From the NCBI GenBank assembly GCA_025267735.1, contig CM046295.1:8083270-8147269 (forward strand): a stretch of DNA of 64,000 nucleotides, in the 5' to 3' direction. Below are positions 1 through 11,160 of this stretch, piece after piece; positions within the stretch are counted from its first letter, which is position 1; each line of letters begins with the position of its first letter. The DNA comes from Mactra quadrangularis. Lineage: Eukaryota > Mollusca > Bivalvia > Venerida > Mactridae. Position numbers and translations under genes: made by a program. Under the pieces are notes generated by a model. That model worked only from the letters and a program-made list of their open reading frames with translations, was not told the origin of the DNA and did no database searches.

Positions 1-636
1 TCGGATACTCACAGCAGCCCTACTCGTTAAGTTTTGAAGATAGACATATTCTTGATAGCATTAAAGGTACTAGTACACAGATTTTGGTTTTTTTTCTATT
101 TTTAACATTCTGTTCAGTGTCTGTAATTTTGTTCAAAAAAATAACTCTTCATATTTTAAGACAAACTGACCTATATATTGCAAGAAATATTCAATAAAAG
201 TCACAAAAATGCACTAAAAATGTCTATATCGTGACATACCGGGTAGATTTTTACTACTTTAAACACCATCATTTGTAGTTGTATGTCCATTTGCATTAAA
301 ATTGTCATCTCAAATAACTAATTTCCTGCTTCAGAAAATGTGTCCATACAATTTATGTAGTTTTAGAAAAAGTTGATATTTAAGTTGAAATCTGTGAATG
401 AGTACCTTTAATGACAATTTAGAGTATGACAATATAAATAATAGATATGAAGTAAAATTACCATGGTACTGTGAGAAGTCACAGTTACAAAACAACTATG
501 ATTTAATTTTGCTTATAGTAGATTGAAAAGTGTGGACAGAAAATTAATGAAAAATCTTGAACTAGACCCAATGTTTACAGAACGGAACAGAACTTTTTCA
601 AGAAGCGTGTGCACACTAGTTACATTGTCAAAATAT

Positions 637-1199
637 CACGTCGCTGAAGCGAGCAATATTTTTTGCTAGCAAAAATGAACACAAGATCATGTCTCGATTG
701 GCCGGGTATTGGTGTATTTCACCCGAGAGGTCTCACCTTGGGATATCCCATGGGTATAGTAATCGAGATATGAGCCCTAAAACACGGCCCTTTTGAGTAT
801 TGATTTAATAAAGGAAACGCAAAGTACGGGTATTAAGTGGTATGTGGCCTAAGCCCACGAAATTTTCCCCGGGTGGCCTTTATGCCCATGTGATAGCCCT
901 AGGTCAGACCTATCATGTGGTATACGCCAGGACCCGGCGAAATCGCTTTAACTCGAGATTCGAGCCCTAAAAAACATGGCCCATCTGAGTGCTCATTTTA
1001 TACACAAAACGTAAAGTACCTTAAATTATAGGCCTTAAGACTGACAAATGGACTTGCCATGTTTAATAACTCGTTATGGTATGTTGTTTTAAGCTTTAAT
1101 TACTATTTCGCTATTAGTTATAAAAAAAAATTGCTAGCAAAAATAGCAACTTGTGGGCATTTTTGCTGGCAAAAATTTTTTGCTAACTTCAGCGACGTG
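637..1199. mobile_element. MITE-like element with CACGTCGCTGAAG termini
   Basis: Inverted termini CACGTCGCTGAAG / CTTCAGCGACGTG, continuing imperfectly inwards (TTTTTGCTAGCAAAAAT-like arms on both sides). It is 563 bp with no coding frame. A target duplication is not clear. Confidence 0.65.
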
Positions 1200-1637
1200 A
1201 CATGCTACCGTGTAACGCGAGCGTGAAACCGATCGCTACATGTAGGGATTTTTCCATCCACGCAAAGCCTTCATGGACGAGAAGCCACCAAAGGTCCTCT
1301 GTCAATGCAAGATGCAGCAGAAAAACTCATTGAAGCAATTAGAAAATGCCCTATTTTGTGAGACCAGTCCCTAAAAGAGTAGAAGGGACACGGACATCAA
1401 AGTCCAGGCGTTGCAGAACAGAACACGTTGCAGATAATTGCTGACCCTTAACATTCTTGGCTTGACAAGTACACCTAACATAAATTAATTTCAGTTGCAA
1501 AACAATCTTAATTTAAGTTTGTGAAGTTTTTGCAAGCATTCTTATGACAATTATGTTGTAATAACAAAATTCAACTATTAAATTATTATGCCATAACGTA
1601 TAACTAGAAATGCACGCTAACCAGATGAATGGAATAG

Positions 1638-1682
1638 TGTGAGCGTGAAAACTCACGCCTCACGTTCAAGTTTCACGCTCAC
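1638..1682. repeat. Hairpin of GTGAGCGTGAAA type
   Basis: Arms GTGAGCGTGAAAACT and AGTTTCACGCTCAC surround a 15-base loop that itself holds CACG repeats. Similar CACG-rich words continue to about 1705, and GAGCGTGAAAC also occurs near 1220. Probably part of a small repeat; no function is assigned. Confidence 0.5.
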
Positions 1683-1734
1683 GCTAAACGTTCACGTCAC
1701 GCTTCCGTATAAATGGAATACCGGCCTTAGTGCA

Positions 1735-1917
1735 TACTTTCGTCAGTGACCAACAACTGCGCTACATGATTTAGAATTATTGGTTGTAGGGAGAATGTCC
1801 ATGGAACAAAATCATGACCAAGCTCCAGGAAAGTATTCCCCTGCTCGGGAATCGAACCCACGACATCTCGATCAGTAGACTTGCATGCTTACCCACTGAG
1901 CTAGCCGGGCAGCTCTA
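1735..1917 (-). mobile_element. SINE family A, tail-truncated copy
   Basis: Reverse-strand tRNA-like head (GCTAGCTCAGTGGGTAAG A-box region, GGGTTCGATTCCC B box) joined to the same body seen at 41367-41685. The family tail is missing. Confidence 0.75.
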
Positions 1918-2096
1918 CTATGATGTTAAACTCAACAAATATGTTTTATGTCATTGATTTGTTTGTTTTGATTCTAGCAACTAACCATGGTTACATCATG
2001 TGAGAAGTTATGGTGAACTTATGAAACTATCAATACTATAACCCCAGGGTCGTGGCTGTGATGCTCAAAATTAATACAAACTTCATCTGATTTCAC

Positions 2097-2165
2097 CATT
2101 CGGAACTCCTCGGCCATTCGCTACGAATAATTATTCATTCATGAAAGGTCGAGAAGTTCCGAATG
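2097..2165. mobile_element. 69-bp foldback element with 10-bp target duplication
   Basis: Ends CATTCGGAACTCCTCG and CGAGAAGTTCCGAATG are inverted copies. Exact direct repeats CTGATTTCAC flank it (2087-2096 and 2166-2175). It is too short to code. Confidence 0.75.
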
Positions 2166-2484
2166 CTGATTTCACCTTAGAATGTTGCGATTCCTGATAT
2201 GTTGGCAGACTTAATTTTAACTCGTAAGTCATTGAGAACCACGAGGCAGACTAAGTAGAGATCTTTTATTATATATCTAATAAATCTAACCAATCGACAA
2301 TCTGCATTTGTATCACGTGACCGTCCAATATATTCCCGTATTGGATCCAAAAAATATATATTATTTTCGTATTGGACAGTTGGGTACATGTGCACTAAAC
2401 GATGCTATTCTTGTTTCCGATTTTAATCTTCAACGATCAAATGATGATGATTATTTCAAACAATACGAAAGATATATAATAAAA

Positions 2485-2645
2485 AGGTTACCATACATTT
2501 TACTATACAATACAGTATATTTGGACTCGAACACAGCTTGAAAAGTCATATTGAACTCGCCTATCGGCTCGTCCAATATTGCTTTCCAAGCTGTGCACTT
2601 GTCCATATATATTTCCGTATTGCACAGTAAAATGTATAATAACCT
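2485..2645. repeat. Foldback with arms of about 50 bp
   Basis: Left arm 2485-2541 (ending CACAGCTTG) and right arm 2588-2645 (starting CAAGCTGTG) are imperfect inverted copies around a unique centre. Smaller GTCCAATA / TATTGGAC palindromes at 2325-2380 suggest the element may start near 2290. Confidence 0.6.
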
Positions 2646-4020
2646 ATAATTATATGTTTATTTAATTTGTATCAAACACAACAAACTATCAAGTGTAATA
2701 TTCAACAATTTATTTATAAAAAATGGGATCGGCAATATGACAATATAAAACATATATAATAATTATAATATAATACAATATTATTACACAATATTACACA
2801 TATACAAATATAGTTATTTTTAGTAATGTGGGAAAACCCACAACAAAACATGGATTTTCTGAAATGCCTATTCCAATGGACAATGATACACAGAGATTTA
2901 TAATGTAGTTATGAAAGTCAATATTGATTAAGAACTAGGATGTTTTCTGCATGCCTTTGCTTCCACAAGCACAGATCCAAAAGACAAACAACACATTTTG
3001 ATTGGTTCCCAGTTGGCGATTTATAATTCACATTAAAGACATGGTTTATGAACAGTTGAGATGGGAACCAACATTTTAGAACTGACCATATGCTTTTTTA
3101 AAAACGGAAACCATCCTAGTATGAATAATAGTGGTTTCGAAGAGAAACAAAATTTTAGAATATTAATTTAAGTATTTTAGTTATGGTACTAAGTTCTGCA
3201 GTGGTACTTTTTGTATTATAATTCGAAATTTGTGACAAGTTGTCAGATATGCATTAGCATTTTTTTCTAATTTATATGATTCAAAATTCATTTGGATAAG
3301 TTATTTGGAAATTGTTGAAAATGCATCAAGTTAATTCTACCTATCATCAGATGTAACCAATACATAAAATAATTCATTAAACAGAACTTCTGTATGTGAC
3401 AGTTGGTGATAAATACCCATCAATTAAGGGTAACATACGCTTAGATGAGTAAAAAGGTTTTCATGTCTTGCAGCTAATACTGAGACAGTCAAAATTGAAT
3501 ATTGTGTACAATTTACAATAGTAAAGCAGCAAATAATATCATATTGTTAATCTCTTTGGTAATGAATCATTCTTTAACCCAGAGAATACAAAGATCTTTT
3601 AGGTCTATAGATTGAGAATCTTGATATTCTCTGAATACGACAATGATGTAAAATAAATGACAATGAGAAAAAAATATTGTACAGCAAAATATGAATAGCA
3701 CCTTATATAATGAATATAAGAACCCAAAAATATTTTCTGTAAAGCCCTGATTTTATTAACCTGTCCTTATATATTTTTGAATAAACAAAGAGTATGGCTC
3801 AAAGTATTCCACTTGAATACTTTTGGTCTGAAATGCAACTTAGATGTTTTTTTTCTGAGAATGAGCATTTTTTGACATATTTCTACACATAGTAATAAAA
3901 GCAGGTTAATAAACACAGAACTATACATTTAAGCCACTGTGCTAATTTCAATACATTAAAATATATATAAAAAACACATGTATAAAAAATTCAGCACATC
4001 ACTGTTAGCCAAGATAGGAC

Positions 4021-4230
4021 AGCCCTGTGTTCAGTAACTACTGTTAGATAATGTTACTGGTACGGGAGAGCTCAACCTGAAGACAACTCAACCCGTGCAT
4101 AACTCAACTCAAAGTTGGGACAACTCAATCTGTTAGTATGAGATTGAATTGTTTCGGGTTGATTTGTCTATGGGTTGAGTTTTTGGACACTTCCGTTATG
4201 GAACGTTTTGGAACATTCAAGGTGACTGAA
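4021..4230. mobile_element. Inverted-repeat element, AACTCAACCC family, copy 1
   Basis: It shares ends (GTTCAGTAAC near the left, a near inverse at the right), CAACTCAA repeats and GAACGTTTTGGAAC with 35925-36130. No coding capacity. Confidence 0.6.
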
Positions 4231-4741
4231 CACGCTGCTGGTAATGATAGAAAGAATTTAAATGAGGTTGACCAGTGTCATATCAAATATATCAGGCTAT
4301 TGTAATACATAAAACATAATACAATATAATAAATAAATAAACAACAGATACATAAACACAAAAACAAACACAAATCTCTAACTAAGACATAAAACAAACT
4401 GTACAAAGTATATTTGAATATCATGTAACAAGGGAGACAACCTTGTATTACAAAGTATTGTTGAGTATTGCCAACAACCTTCTTATATTAATTATCTCCC
4501 TTAACAAATAATAAATCTTAGAATAGGCCAAAAATTCATATTACAAATATATGAATTAGAAATCATTGTACATGTATAAAATATAAGGAGTATAAAAAAG
4601 TGAATCCAAATAATTGACATAAAAATTTCAAATTATAAATCTTAATTATAGGCCAAATACTTTTAATTACAGTTCTTAATAATTGGCCAAATACCTATAA
4701 ATTACAGGTATCATTTATTGGCCAAATGCCTATAAATTAGG

Positions 4742-5081
4742 TACTTTAGTCAGTTATCTTTAGGTAGGTCCTTACAGTTGGAATTCTCGCATTTTATCAT
4801 GAATTCATATGTAAGAATAACAAAATATTTCATTTAATATCTTTTTTATTAATTGAGATACATGTATTAACAAAAGTGATGAAATTTAGATAGTTCTTTA
4901 CTCTTAAAATACTTAGCTTGAATTTCAAACAAATTAAATGATTTACAAAAAAAAGTTATTTAAGATTAACTTTGGTAAATTGACATAAAAAAGTAAGGGT
5001 AAAATCTGAGTAATCCAACTGATAGGACCTACCTATTTGAAGAGTATACAAGGGGAAATAACTGCCTAAAGTCCCTTATTA
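4742..5081. mobile_element. Inverted-repeat element, ACTTTAGTCAGTTAT family, copy 1
   Basis: It starts ACTTTAGTCAGTTATCTTT and ends with a near inverse AAATAACTGCCTAAAGT. Inside are inverted GGTAGGTCC / GGACCTACC-type boxes. It aligns end to end with 53597-53961 in the opposite orientation. Confidence 0.7.
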
Positions 5082-5844
5082 CACAAATATCAATAATAGG
5101 TCAAAGACCATCAAATTGCAGAATTCAATTATAGGATAGAAACCTATCATTAACAAATCTTAATAGGTAAAAAACTTATGATTTATTAACTTTTAAAGGC
5201 TAAAAACCTTAACATAATTAATATTAGCAGGCAAAAATCTACAAATTACACATTACAACTTAGGCCTATTGAAATAACTATTTCAACCTTCATTTTATCA
5301 CAAGTAATTAGAAATTGTAATTATTTTTGTCTAAAGTATTCACCTGTTCAGTTTTTGTGTTTTACCAGAATAATGAAATATGTAACAGAAACACTCAGGT
5401 GATGATGTTACTGGTTGATTCAATATTTAATTGTTTTCAAAACTAATCTATATAGATAAAGTTATCTAAAACAAAACCAATTACAATGAACACATTCCAG
5501 AATAGGTTTGCGAATCCGAAAATCTTGCTTTTTTTCTATCTTTCACCTTTTAAACTGATTCAGTGATTCTTATAAATTTTCATCAAAAATAGATCTAATG
5601 GAATACCAGAGCTCTTGCAGTACTTTAAAATCCAATTATTTTCTATGGAAATAAAATTAATTTACGTTTTTCAAATAATTAGCACACTTGAAATAACTTT
5701 AGTTTGGACATAGGTCAAATTATGTAAGTAAGTATGATCTATCAGGACTACTTGTTTTTTTCTAGTTAAAGATATACACTCATCAATTGATGAAAAAACA
5801 AATTCACAAAAAAAGATTGACCTTGTTTGCAAAAAAACAGGTCC
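5081..5844. other. No gene seen
   Basis: AT-rich sequence with no splice-bounded exon, RNA gene or clear repeat that I can support. It may include distal 3' UTR of the LHFPL2-like gene; an AATAAA on the minus strand occurs at 5863-5858. Confidence 0.4.
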
Positions 5845-6213
5845 AAATTTTGAATACATTTATTGAGTATTATAGAAATCGACGAGCCCCTTATGAGAAG
5901 AAGTATTGATGTTAAGTTCAAGGTGATATAAAAAAAAATATTCTTGATAATAATATTTTGCTCAACTGTCAGTGGCGCATACACTTACACCTCTGACTCA
6001 ATATATTCATTAAGTATTATACAAATTTATAAGCCCACATGAGAAAAGTATTAATGCTTAAGTCAAATAATCTCGACAATATTTTGCTCAACTGTTAGTG
6101 GTGCATACATTAACCCCCCTGACCTAATATCTTCATTGAGTATTATACAAATTGAAGTTCCCTTATGAGAAGGTCTATTTATGATCAATTTTATATGAGA
6201 GTCAAATAATCTA
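5845..6213. repeat. Three diverged ~130-145 bp tandem units after the LHFPL2-like stop codon
   Basis: TTGAGTATTATA-type words followed by CTTATGAGAAG recur at about 5858, 6003 and 6131, and GCTCAACTGTCAGTGGCGCA-type words recur at about 5960 and 6090. The last unit touches the coding end: AGTCAAATAATCT occurs at 6062 and again at 6200-6212, across the stop codon. Related sequence lies at 9108-9175. Confidence 0.65.
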
Positions 6214-6356
6214 TGCCATGACACAAATGAGTGCTTTCCCTTCAACGACTTCTTCTTCGACTTTTCTACAAGTTGTCGCTCTCTCGGCTCCTATGGACAA
6301 TACTGAACAAACAAACACCAGAATAATGGCTGCTATACACATATAGAATGACCAGC
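6211..6356 (-). CDS. LHFPL2: LHFPL2-like terminal coding exon 3
   Basis: Acceptor TTTTTCAG|GC at 6357, then 146 nt to TAG at 6213-6211. It encodes transmembrane segment 4 (residues about 191-213) and a short acidic cytoplasmic tail ending in EGKALIC plus three residues, closely like the LHFPL2 C-terminus. The last bases of the coding sequence are also included in the diverged tandem repeat that follows (5845-6213). Confidence 0.9.
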
Positions 6357-8094
6357 CTGAAAAAGTTGAACAAGAAATAAGTAAGGAAATCAAAGCACTG
6401 AATGCACTTAATTTGTTGGACAAGAAGATCAAATCACTGGATGCACTTAATTTGTTATATGTAAGAAAATTAAAGCACTGCTGAAAGCAATAAATTTGTT
6501 AAGTTTTGATATTTTTTAAATTAAATGTTGCATTCCAAAATTTGACCCCATGGTTGTTTATAAATGATGCTTTAGTTATAAATATATAGCGCACAACCAC
6601 TGATTGCAAAGAAAGAAAAAGCCAAAGCACAACCAAATATAGACTAATATGTTAGTCTTCTCTTTAATGGAGGTAAATCAATATTAAATATCAAAAAAGC
6701 TATGGCTGGGAAATGTTTTCGCTTTACTGGATGGTTTTGACGCCATAGCAACAAATTGTATTGGTCATATAAGGGCATGTAAACTCTGGATTCAACTATA
6801 AAACTTGTGTATGTAATTTGAAATAGTTTTAATACTAATAAATAGGTAAAAGCAAAACTATTCTACCTACATGTAAATAAAGAAGAATGCAGGCTAGTTT
6901 TATGCTGACTCATTGTAAATTAAATACTTACCAAAACTACATTGATCATAACTATAAATTGCTGATTGTTCACCACAGTAAAATTGTACTTTTTTGGATG
7001 ACCAGCCAACTGGGTATACAAATATTCCAATTACACAGAACAGGCCTGAAATATTGAAAAAAAAATACACTAAAAGTTTGAAAATAGATGAATATTGCTA
7101 AAATCTAATTATTTTTTTATTGGGTTAACAACAGGTGCTAGACACATTTTTCCCTTTTCACTGCATTCTCTTTATATGGGGGGGGGGGTAACACCCAAGC
7201 AACACATTGTATATGTTATATCATGGCTGTCAGTCATCCAACTCACCATTTCTGGAAAAGCTAAATATCTGGATTTGGGTTGTTAACCTGTTACTACTGA
7301 CTAGGCACATACTTCAGTCAATGACTGACAACTGCCTTACATGATTTAGATTCAGTGGTAAGAGGGAGAATGCCCTTAGAAATTATTTTATACACCACCC
7401 CAAAAATATGTCTCCAAACTGATACTCATTGAAGAGCTAGATCTTTGTTGGTTCAAATCACATCTAAAACCTACCCTGTTGTTTCCCTGAGCAAAAAACT
7501 ACTAGCTTAGGTCTGGAGAACCAGAAAGCGGACTTAAAAGTGATTAACCTGAGTTGTAAGAACTTGTTTCACAGTCAAGCTAAAAATAAATTAGAATAAA
7601 CTAAACTTAACTACATGAAATTATGATTACCTGCAATACTTTGAATAAATCCTGAAACTCCAAATATGCTTTTCCCGCACATTGACTGTACACAGATACT
7701 CATAACCGATGCACCCATCGTGTAAACCATTAAAATACCTCCAATACAGAAGAAAATGAAAGATGCCTTCCACGCGTCAGGAAATTCATCGTTATTCATT
7801 CCAAAGTCAGTGACGAAAGTGGCACAGTTATCCGTTTTCAATATATTCTGGAATTTATGAAGCCTTGTGCATCGATTGATAATTCCGATAGTTGGTCGAT
7901 ACATATCTGTCCCTCCATCCGATATTGTTTTGTTGTTCAAGTCTTTGAAAGAAAGTAGTCCCGGTTTGCGTTTGAAACCAATCATCCATTGTGGTGACAT
8001 CACCGACGCTATGAGAACCTGGGTCGTTGCTATGGTAAGTAGTGTCCATAGTAACGATCTACATGTAATGATGACCTGACACATCTTGAACTAT
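6211..8094 (-). CDS. LHFPL2: LHFPL2-like tetraspan membrane protein, whole gene model (3 coding exons)
   Basis: Joining 8084-7631, 7045-6932 and 6356-6211 on the minus strand gives 714 nt: 237 residues plus TAG. Splice phases are 1 and 1, and every junction is GT-AG. The protein has the LHFPL layout: four hydrophobic segments at about residues 10-30, 107-128, 141-163 and 191-213; a long first extracellular loop with two cysteines (C72, C87) and an N-K-T glycosylation sequon at N51; a second loop with C175 and C187. The N-terminal MCxVIxTCRSxLWTLL, the MCVQS-type stretch after segment 2, the YPxGW motif closing segment 3 and the C-terminal EGKxLIC tail point to LHFPL2 rather than other family members (comparison from memory). 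Length fits the family. LHFPL proteins are plasma-membrane tetraspans that act as chaperones or auxiliary subunits; mouse Lhfpl2 is linked to reproductive-tract development. The function here is inferred from the family. Confidence 0.9.
6722..6785 (-). mobile_element. SINE family A tail fragment
   Basis: A short reverse-strand piece with TTTTGACGCCATAGCAACA and ATTGGTCATATAAGG, matching the conserved tail of family A. It lies in an intron of the LHFPL2-like gene. Confidence 0.6.
6932..7045 (-). CDS. LHFPL2: LHFPL2-like coding exon 2
   Basis: A 114-nt exon (38 codons, phase 1 to phase 1) between acceptor TTCAG|GC and donor G|GTAAGT. It is too short and intron-bound to appear as a long open frame. 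It finishes transmembrane segment 3 with the family YPxGW motif and carries the second extracellular loop with two cysteines about 12 residues apart. The exact phase match on both sides is strong evidence that it belongs to this gene. Confidence 0.9.
7190..7410 (-). mobile_element. SINE family A, diverged copy
   Basis: Reverse-strand body (GGCTGTCAGTCA, TGGATTT, TCAGTCAATGACTGACAACT, ACATGATTTAGA) in the intron between LHFPL2-like exons 1 and 2. Next to a poly-G run at 7180-7189. Confidence 0.6.
7435..7605 (+). mobile_element. SINE family J, partial
   Basis: It begins in a B-box-like GGTTCAAATC, has the ACCTACCCTGTTGTTTCCCT body and ends GTTTCACAGTCAAGCTAAAA. It shares body and tail with 45183-45395 and 48505-48690 in reverse orientation. 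Confidence 0.6.
7631..8094 (-). CDS. LHFPL2: LHFPL2-like coding exon 1 (start codon at 8084-8082)
   Basis: The exon follows a polypyrimidine-rich acceptor (TTTTTTCAG) with ten untranslated bases before ATG at 8084, so at least one non-coding 5' exon must lie upstream. Coding runs from 8084 to 7631 and ends in phase 1 at donor G|GTAATC. It encodes residues 1-151 and the first base of Gly152: N-terminus, transmembrane segment 1, the first extracellular loop, segment 2 and the start of segment 3. This start is chosen because the next residues match the conserved LHFPL2 N-terminus. Confidence 0.9.
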
Positions 8095-8129
8095 CTGAAA
8101 AAAAAAATAGAAGAATATAAGTTAGTCAG

Positions 8130-8440
8130 ATAATTCCCTTTGCATACTATTCAAATAGCTAATTCCAATCAGTTGGATTACTCGAATTTTATCCTTATTT
8201 TCAATGCCAATTTGACACAATCCAGCTTACGTTACATTTTTGTTTACCACATGGTGTGTTTGAAAATCAATCAAGTGTTGTTTGGGTCATCTTAATTATC
8301 AAGAAAGTTATTAGATAAAATTTCATTACAAAGGATTTCAATGATAAAATCTGAGGATTCCAACTGCTATGACCTACTTGCCAATTGGATCGCTTCAATT
8401 TTTATCAACTTTGAAGGAAAGATAACTTACTAAAATCCCT
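8130..8440. mobile_element. ACTTTAGTCAGTTAT family, diverged copy 2
   Basis: It shares the TTGGATTACTCGAATTTTAT and AATTTTTATCAACTTTGAAG regions and the AAAGATAACTTACTAAAAT end with the copy at 53597-53961. The middle differs. It lies just upstream of the LHFPL2-like first visible exon. Confidence 0.6.
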
Positions 8441-8619
8441 CATTAAAAATAGTGTTGTTTGTATTGGTATTTTTTTTCAACTGTCAGCAGATACAAATTC
8501 TTAATTATCGATTGTCCTGAAGTACTGTAGTGAGTATTTAAATCAAAGGAGTTAATGATGTTTTTGTAGAGCCAAGTTCCACTTTTATGACCATAAAAAT
8601 CAATGGTCTTAATAGTGGA

Positions 8620-9000
8620 GTTAATCTCCATAAACAGATATCCTGTAGAGTGTTGTCGTGCAGGATCACTAAGGTTCCCATGGAGGGTCACGTCGAGATG
8701 ACCTTTATGTTGACTAATCAATGCATAGCTTTTATTTAGATAAATACTATTTTGATTTCATAACTTCTATTTTTAGACCAAGGTTTGCGAGCTAATTTAA
8801 AAGCGGTATTATTCATAGTCTGCGATTGGACAGCTCATTTCAAATTGCGTGGCGTAGACGATGTAAACAAGTTACTAAACATAACGATTTCGTCATGAAT
8901 ATCATAATGAGAAAAAGTGACTTTACGTAACCCTTGTAAGCAAACGGCCAGATCTAAATTAGCGAGAAGGCGAGCAGAAATTTTACATCTTCAGATTGTA
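8620..9000 (+). mobile_element. AATCTGATT-type MITE, copy 1
   Basis: It shares AACAGATATCCTGTAGAG, GAGATGACCTTTATGTTGAC, TTTGCGAGCTAATTT and CTGCGATTGGACAG with copies at 28741, 43236, 43500 and 51826. Its far ends are degraded. No coding capacity. Confidence 0.65.
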
Positions 9001-9177
9001 GTGGAGTGGTCTTTATATAGCAGTTAGGACTCATAAAAAATTGCACGATTTTGCAATAACCAAGGCTGTCTTTATAGTGTGAATTGACTGTATTCGTAAA
9101 TTGTATTCACCTGTCAGTGGCGTATACATTTACCTGGCTGATTCAAATACTTGACGATGGATAATGAGTTCATAAGT

Positions 9178-9358
9178 TTGTTTGTTTGTTGGGTTTAACG
9201 CCGTAGCAACACATTGTATAGGTCATATAACGGCAGTCAGTCAACCTACTCACTCCTTCTGGAAAGGCTAAATCTCTAGATTTAGCTGTTAACCAACTAC
9301 TAAGCGCATACTTTCCTCAGTGACTGACAACTGCCCTACATAATTAAAAATCATTACA
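9178..9358 (-). mobile_element. SINE family A, 3' half
   Basis: Reverse-strand tail and body (TTGGGTTTAACGCCGTAGCA, CTACTAAGCGCATAC), ending before the tRNA-like head. Confidence 0.7.
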
Positions 9359-9359
9359 G

Positions 9360-10422
9360 AGTACAGTAGTACAGAGGTAATGGTAAAGAAAATTTTCATT
9401 TAAAAAGGAAAATACACTTTCTCATCAATGGAAAGCATTTCGTTTAAAGTATCTCTGAATAATGGAAAAAAAACTTTCCAACAAAAATATTCATCATTGA
9501 TAAAGAAATTTCTATTGATCGGTCGCCATGGCAACATTTATAACAATTTCAGAAAAAGAATGGAATTTTACATTGTAATCTTTGTCTGGAAAACATTACA
9601 AGAAATGTTATCATACATGCAAAACACATCACTTTTTTCTTTGCTATTCCACAAGAAAAAAACTCACAAAAAATGCATATCTCTCAAAAGAACATCAAAA
9701 AATTACCATATCTCCCCATGGCAACAAAACGATATAACAAATTTTGCAGATACAATGCTAAAATGTCTCTTTTTATGAGAAAACCAATCTTGCATTAATT
9801 CTATTCAATGTCTTTCTCTATGGAAAACATGTTTCCAGATATTATGTCCTATGTCTTTTTTCCCCAAGATGATGTGAAGTTTTTCTATGTAAATAGTTAT
9901 TCATGTAAATAGTTTTTCATATTAACATTTTTTTCATGTAAATTTTAAAGTTTTTCCTTAAAAATAATTTTTCCCAAAAGTTTGTTATTATATCAATAGT
10001 TTTTCCATGTAAATAATTTTAAATATATTCATGGATATAGTTTTTTTTATGCAAATTTTATGTAAATGATTCAATACCGCTCAGATAACAAAATGTCAAA
10101 TGTCTATGTGAATAATAATTTCAGGATCTTGTCTGGAAATTTCCCAGAAAAGGCAGGAGTCAAACTTATTATTCTAACCTAAGTGGGTTTCGAACATGAC
10201 CAAATAATAGAGTATATTTGTCAACTTTGCTGTAACATTCATTTTATTGAGTGAGCTCAGAAAGCATAGTTTTAACAGTGGCAAAGCCACAAGTGATATA
10301 CCAGTTCATCAAAGTCTAGCTACTGACTGTTGTAGAAAGGTGTAGCTGTATCCCTCTTAATAACAGCCAGTTTTCCATAGACCAGCTTGGACCAGTGGTC
10401 CATTAAGAATCATTTAGGCATC
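9360..10422. other. No gene; low-complexity poly-T / ATGTAAAT region
   Basis: Repeated TTTTTCATGTAAATAGT-like words between about 9880 and 10070. A 116-codon open frame at 9428-9778 is Lys- and Phe-rich with no recognisable domain, so I do not call it a gene. Confidence 0.4.
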
Positions 10423-11046
10423 GCAAGGTCACAGTTCCAACCCCACTAGCAAGGTTTCGGTTCCAACCCCACTAGCAAGGTTGCGGTTCCAACCCCACTA
10501 GCAATGTTGTGGTTCCAACCCCACTAGCAAGGTTGTGGTTCCAACCCCACTAGCAAGGTCGTGGTTCCAACCCCACTAGCAAGGTTGTGGTTCCAACCCC
10601 ACTAGCAAGGTTGCGGTTCCAACCCCACTAGCAAGGTCGTGGTTCCAACCCCACTAGCAAGGTTGTGGTTCCAACCCCACTAGCAAGGTCGTGGTTCCAA
10701 CCCCACTAGCAAGGTCGTGGTTCCAACCCCACTAGCAAGGTTGCGGTTCCAACCCCACTAGCAAGGTCGCAGTTCCAAACCCACTAGCAAGGTTGTGATT
10801 CCAACCCCACTAGCAAGGTCGCAGTTCCAAACCCACCAGCAAGGTTGTGATTCCAACCCCACTAGCAAGGTCGCAGTTCCAAACCCACTAGCAAGGTTGT
10901 GATTCCAACCCCACTAGCAAGGTTGCAGTTCCAACCCCATTAGCAAGGTTGTGATTCCAACCCCACTAGCAAGGTCGCAGTTCTAACCCCACTAGCAAGG
11001 TCGTGGTTCTAACCCCACTAGCAAGGTCGTGGTTCTAACCCCACAG
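10423..11046 (+). repeat. 26-bp minisatellite, about 24 copies, each with a Pol III B-box-like motif
   Basis: Unit CAAGGTCGTGGTTCCAACCC followed by CACTAG. Variants are GTTGTGGTT, GTTGCGGTT, GTCGCAGTT and GTTGTGATT. GGTTCCAACCCC is one base from the tRNA/SINE B box GGTTCRANNCC. Directly after the array, 11047-11150 is the body of a SINE whose other copies (39010-39100, 18440-18560) have a single GGTTNGAACCCCACTAGGGG-like site, so the array looks like an expansion of that element's B box. Confidence 0.85.
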
Positions 11047-11160
11047 TTCCAGCCCTATTAGGGGCACTGTTAATTTCCTTTAGCAAGAAATTTACTGACG
11101 CTTATTTCACTCTATCCAGGTGGAAATGGGTACTGTGAGGGTTTTCAATGATCAGGGGTT
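11047..11160 (+). mobile_element. SINE family D body
   Basis: TTAGGGGCACTGTTAATTTC, then AGCAAGAAATTTAC, GGTGGAAATGGGTA and TTTCAATGATCAGGGGT. The same order occurs at 18440-18560 and 39040-39400. Its head has been turned into the 26-bp array. Confidence 0.6.

Noticed and set aside
2308..2541. 77-codon frame
   Set aside because: Overlaps the foldback element and its arms; no domain is recognisable.
9428..9778. 116-codon open frame on the plus strand
   Set aside because: Lys/Phe/Ile-rich composition from AT-rich sequence, no known domain, no splice or promoter support, and low-complexity surroundings.
10423..11046. CRISPR-like array
   Set aside because: Repeats are contiguous with no unique spacers and the context is an animal genome; it is a minisatellite.
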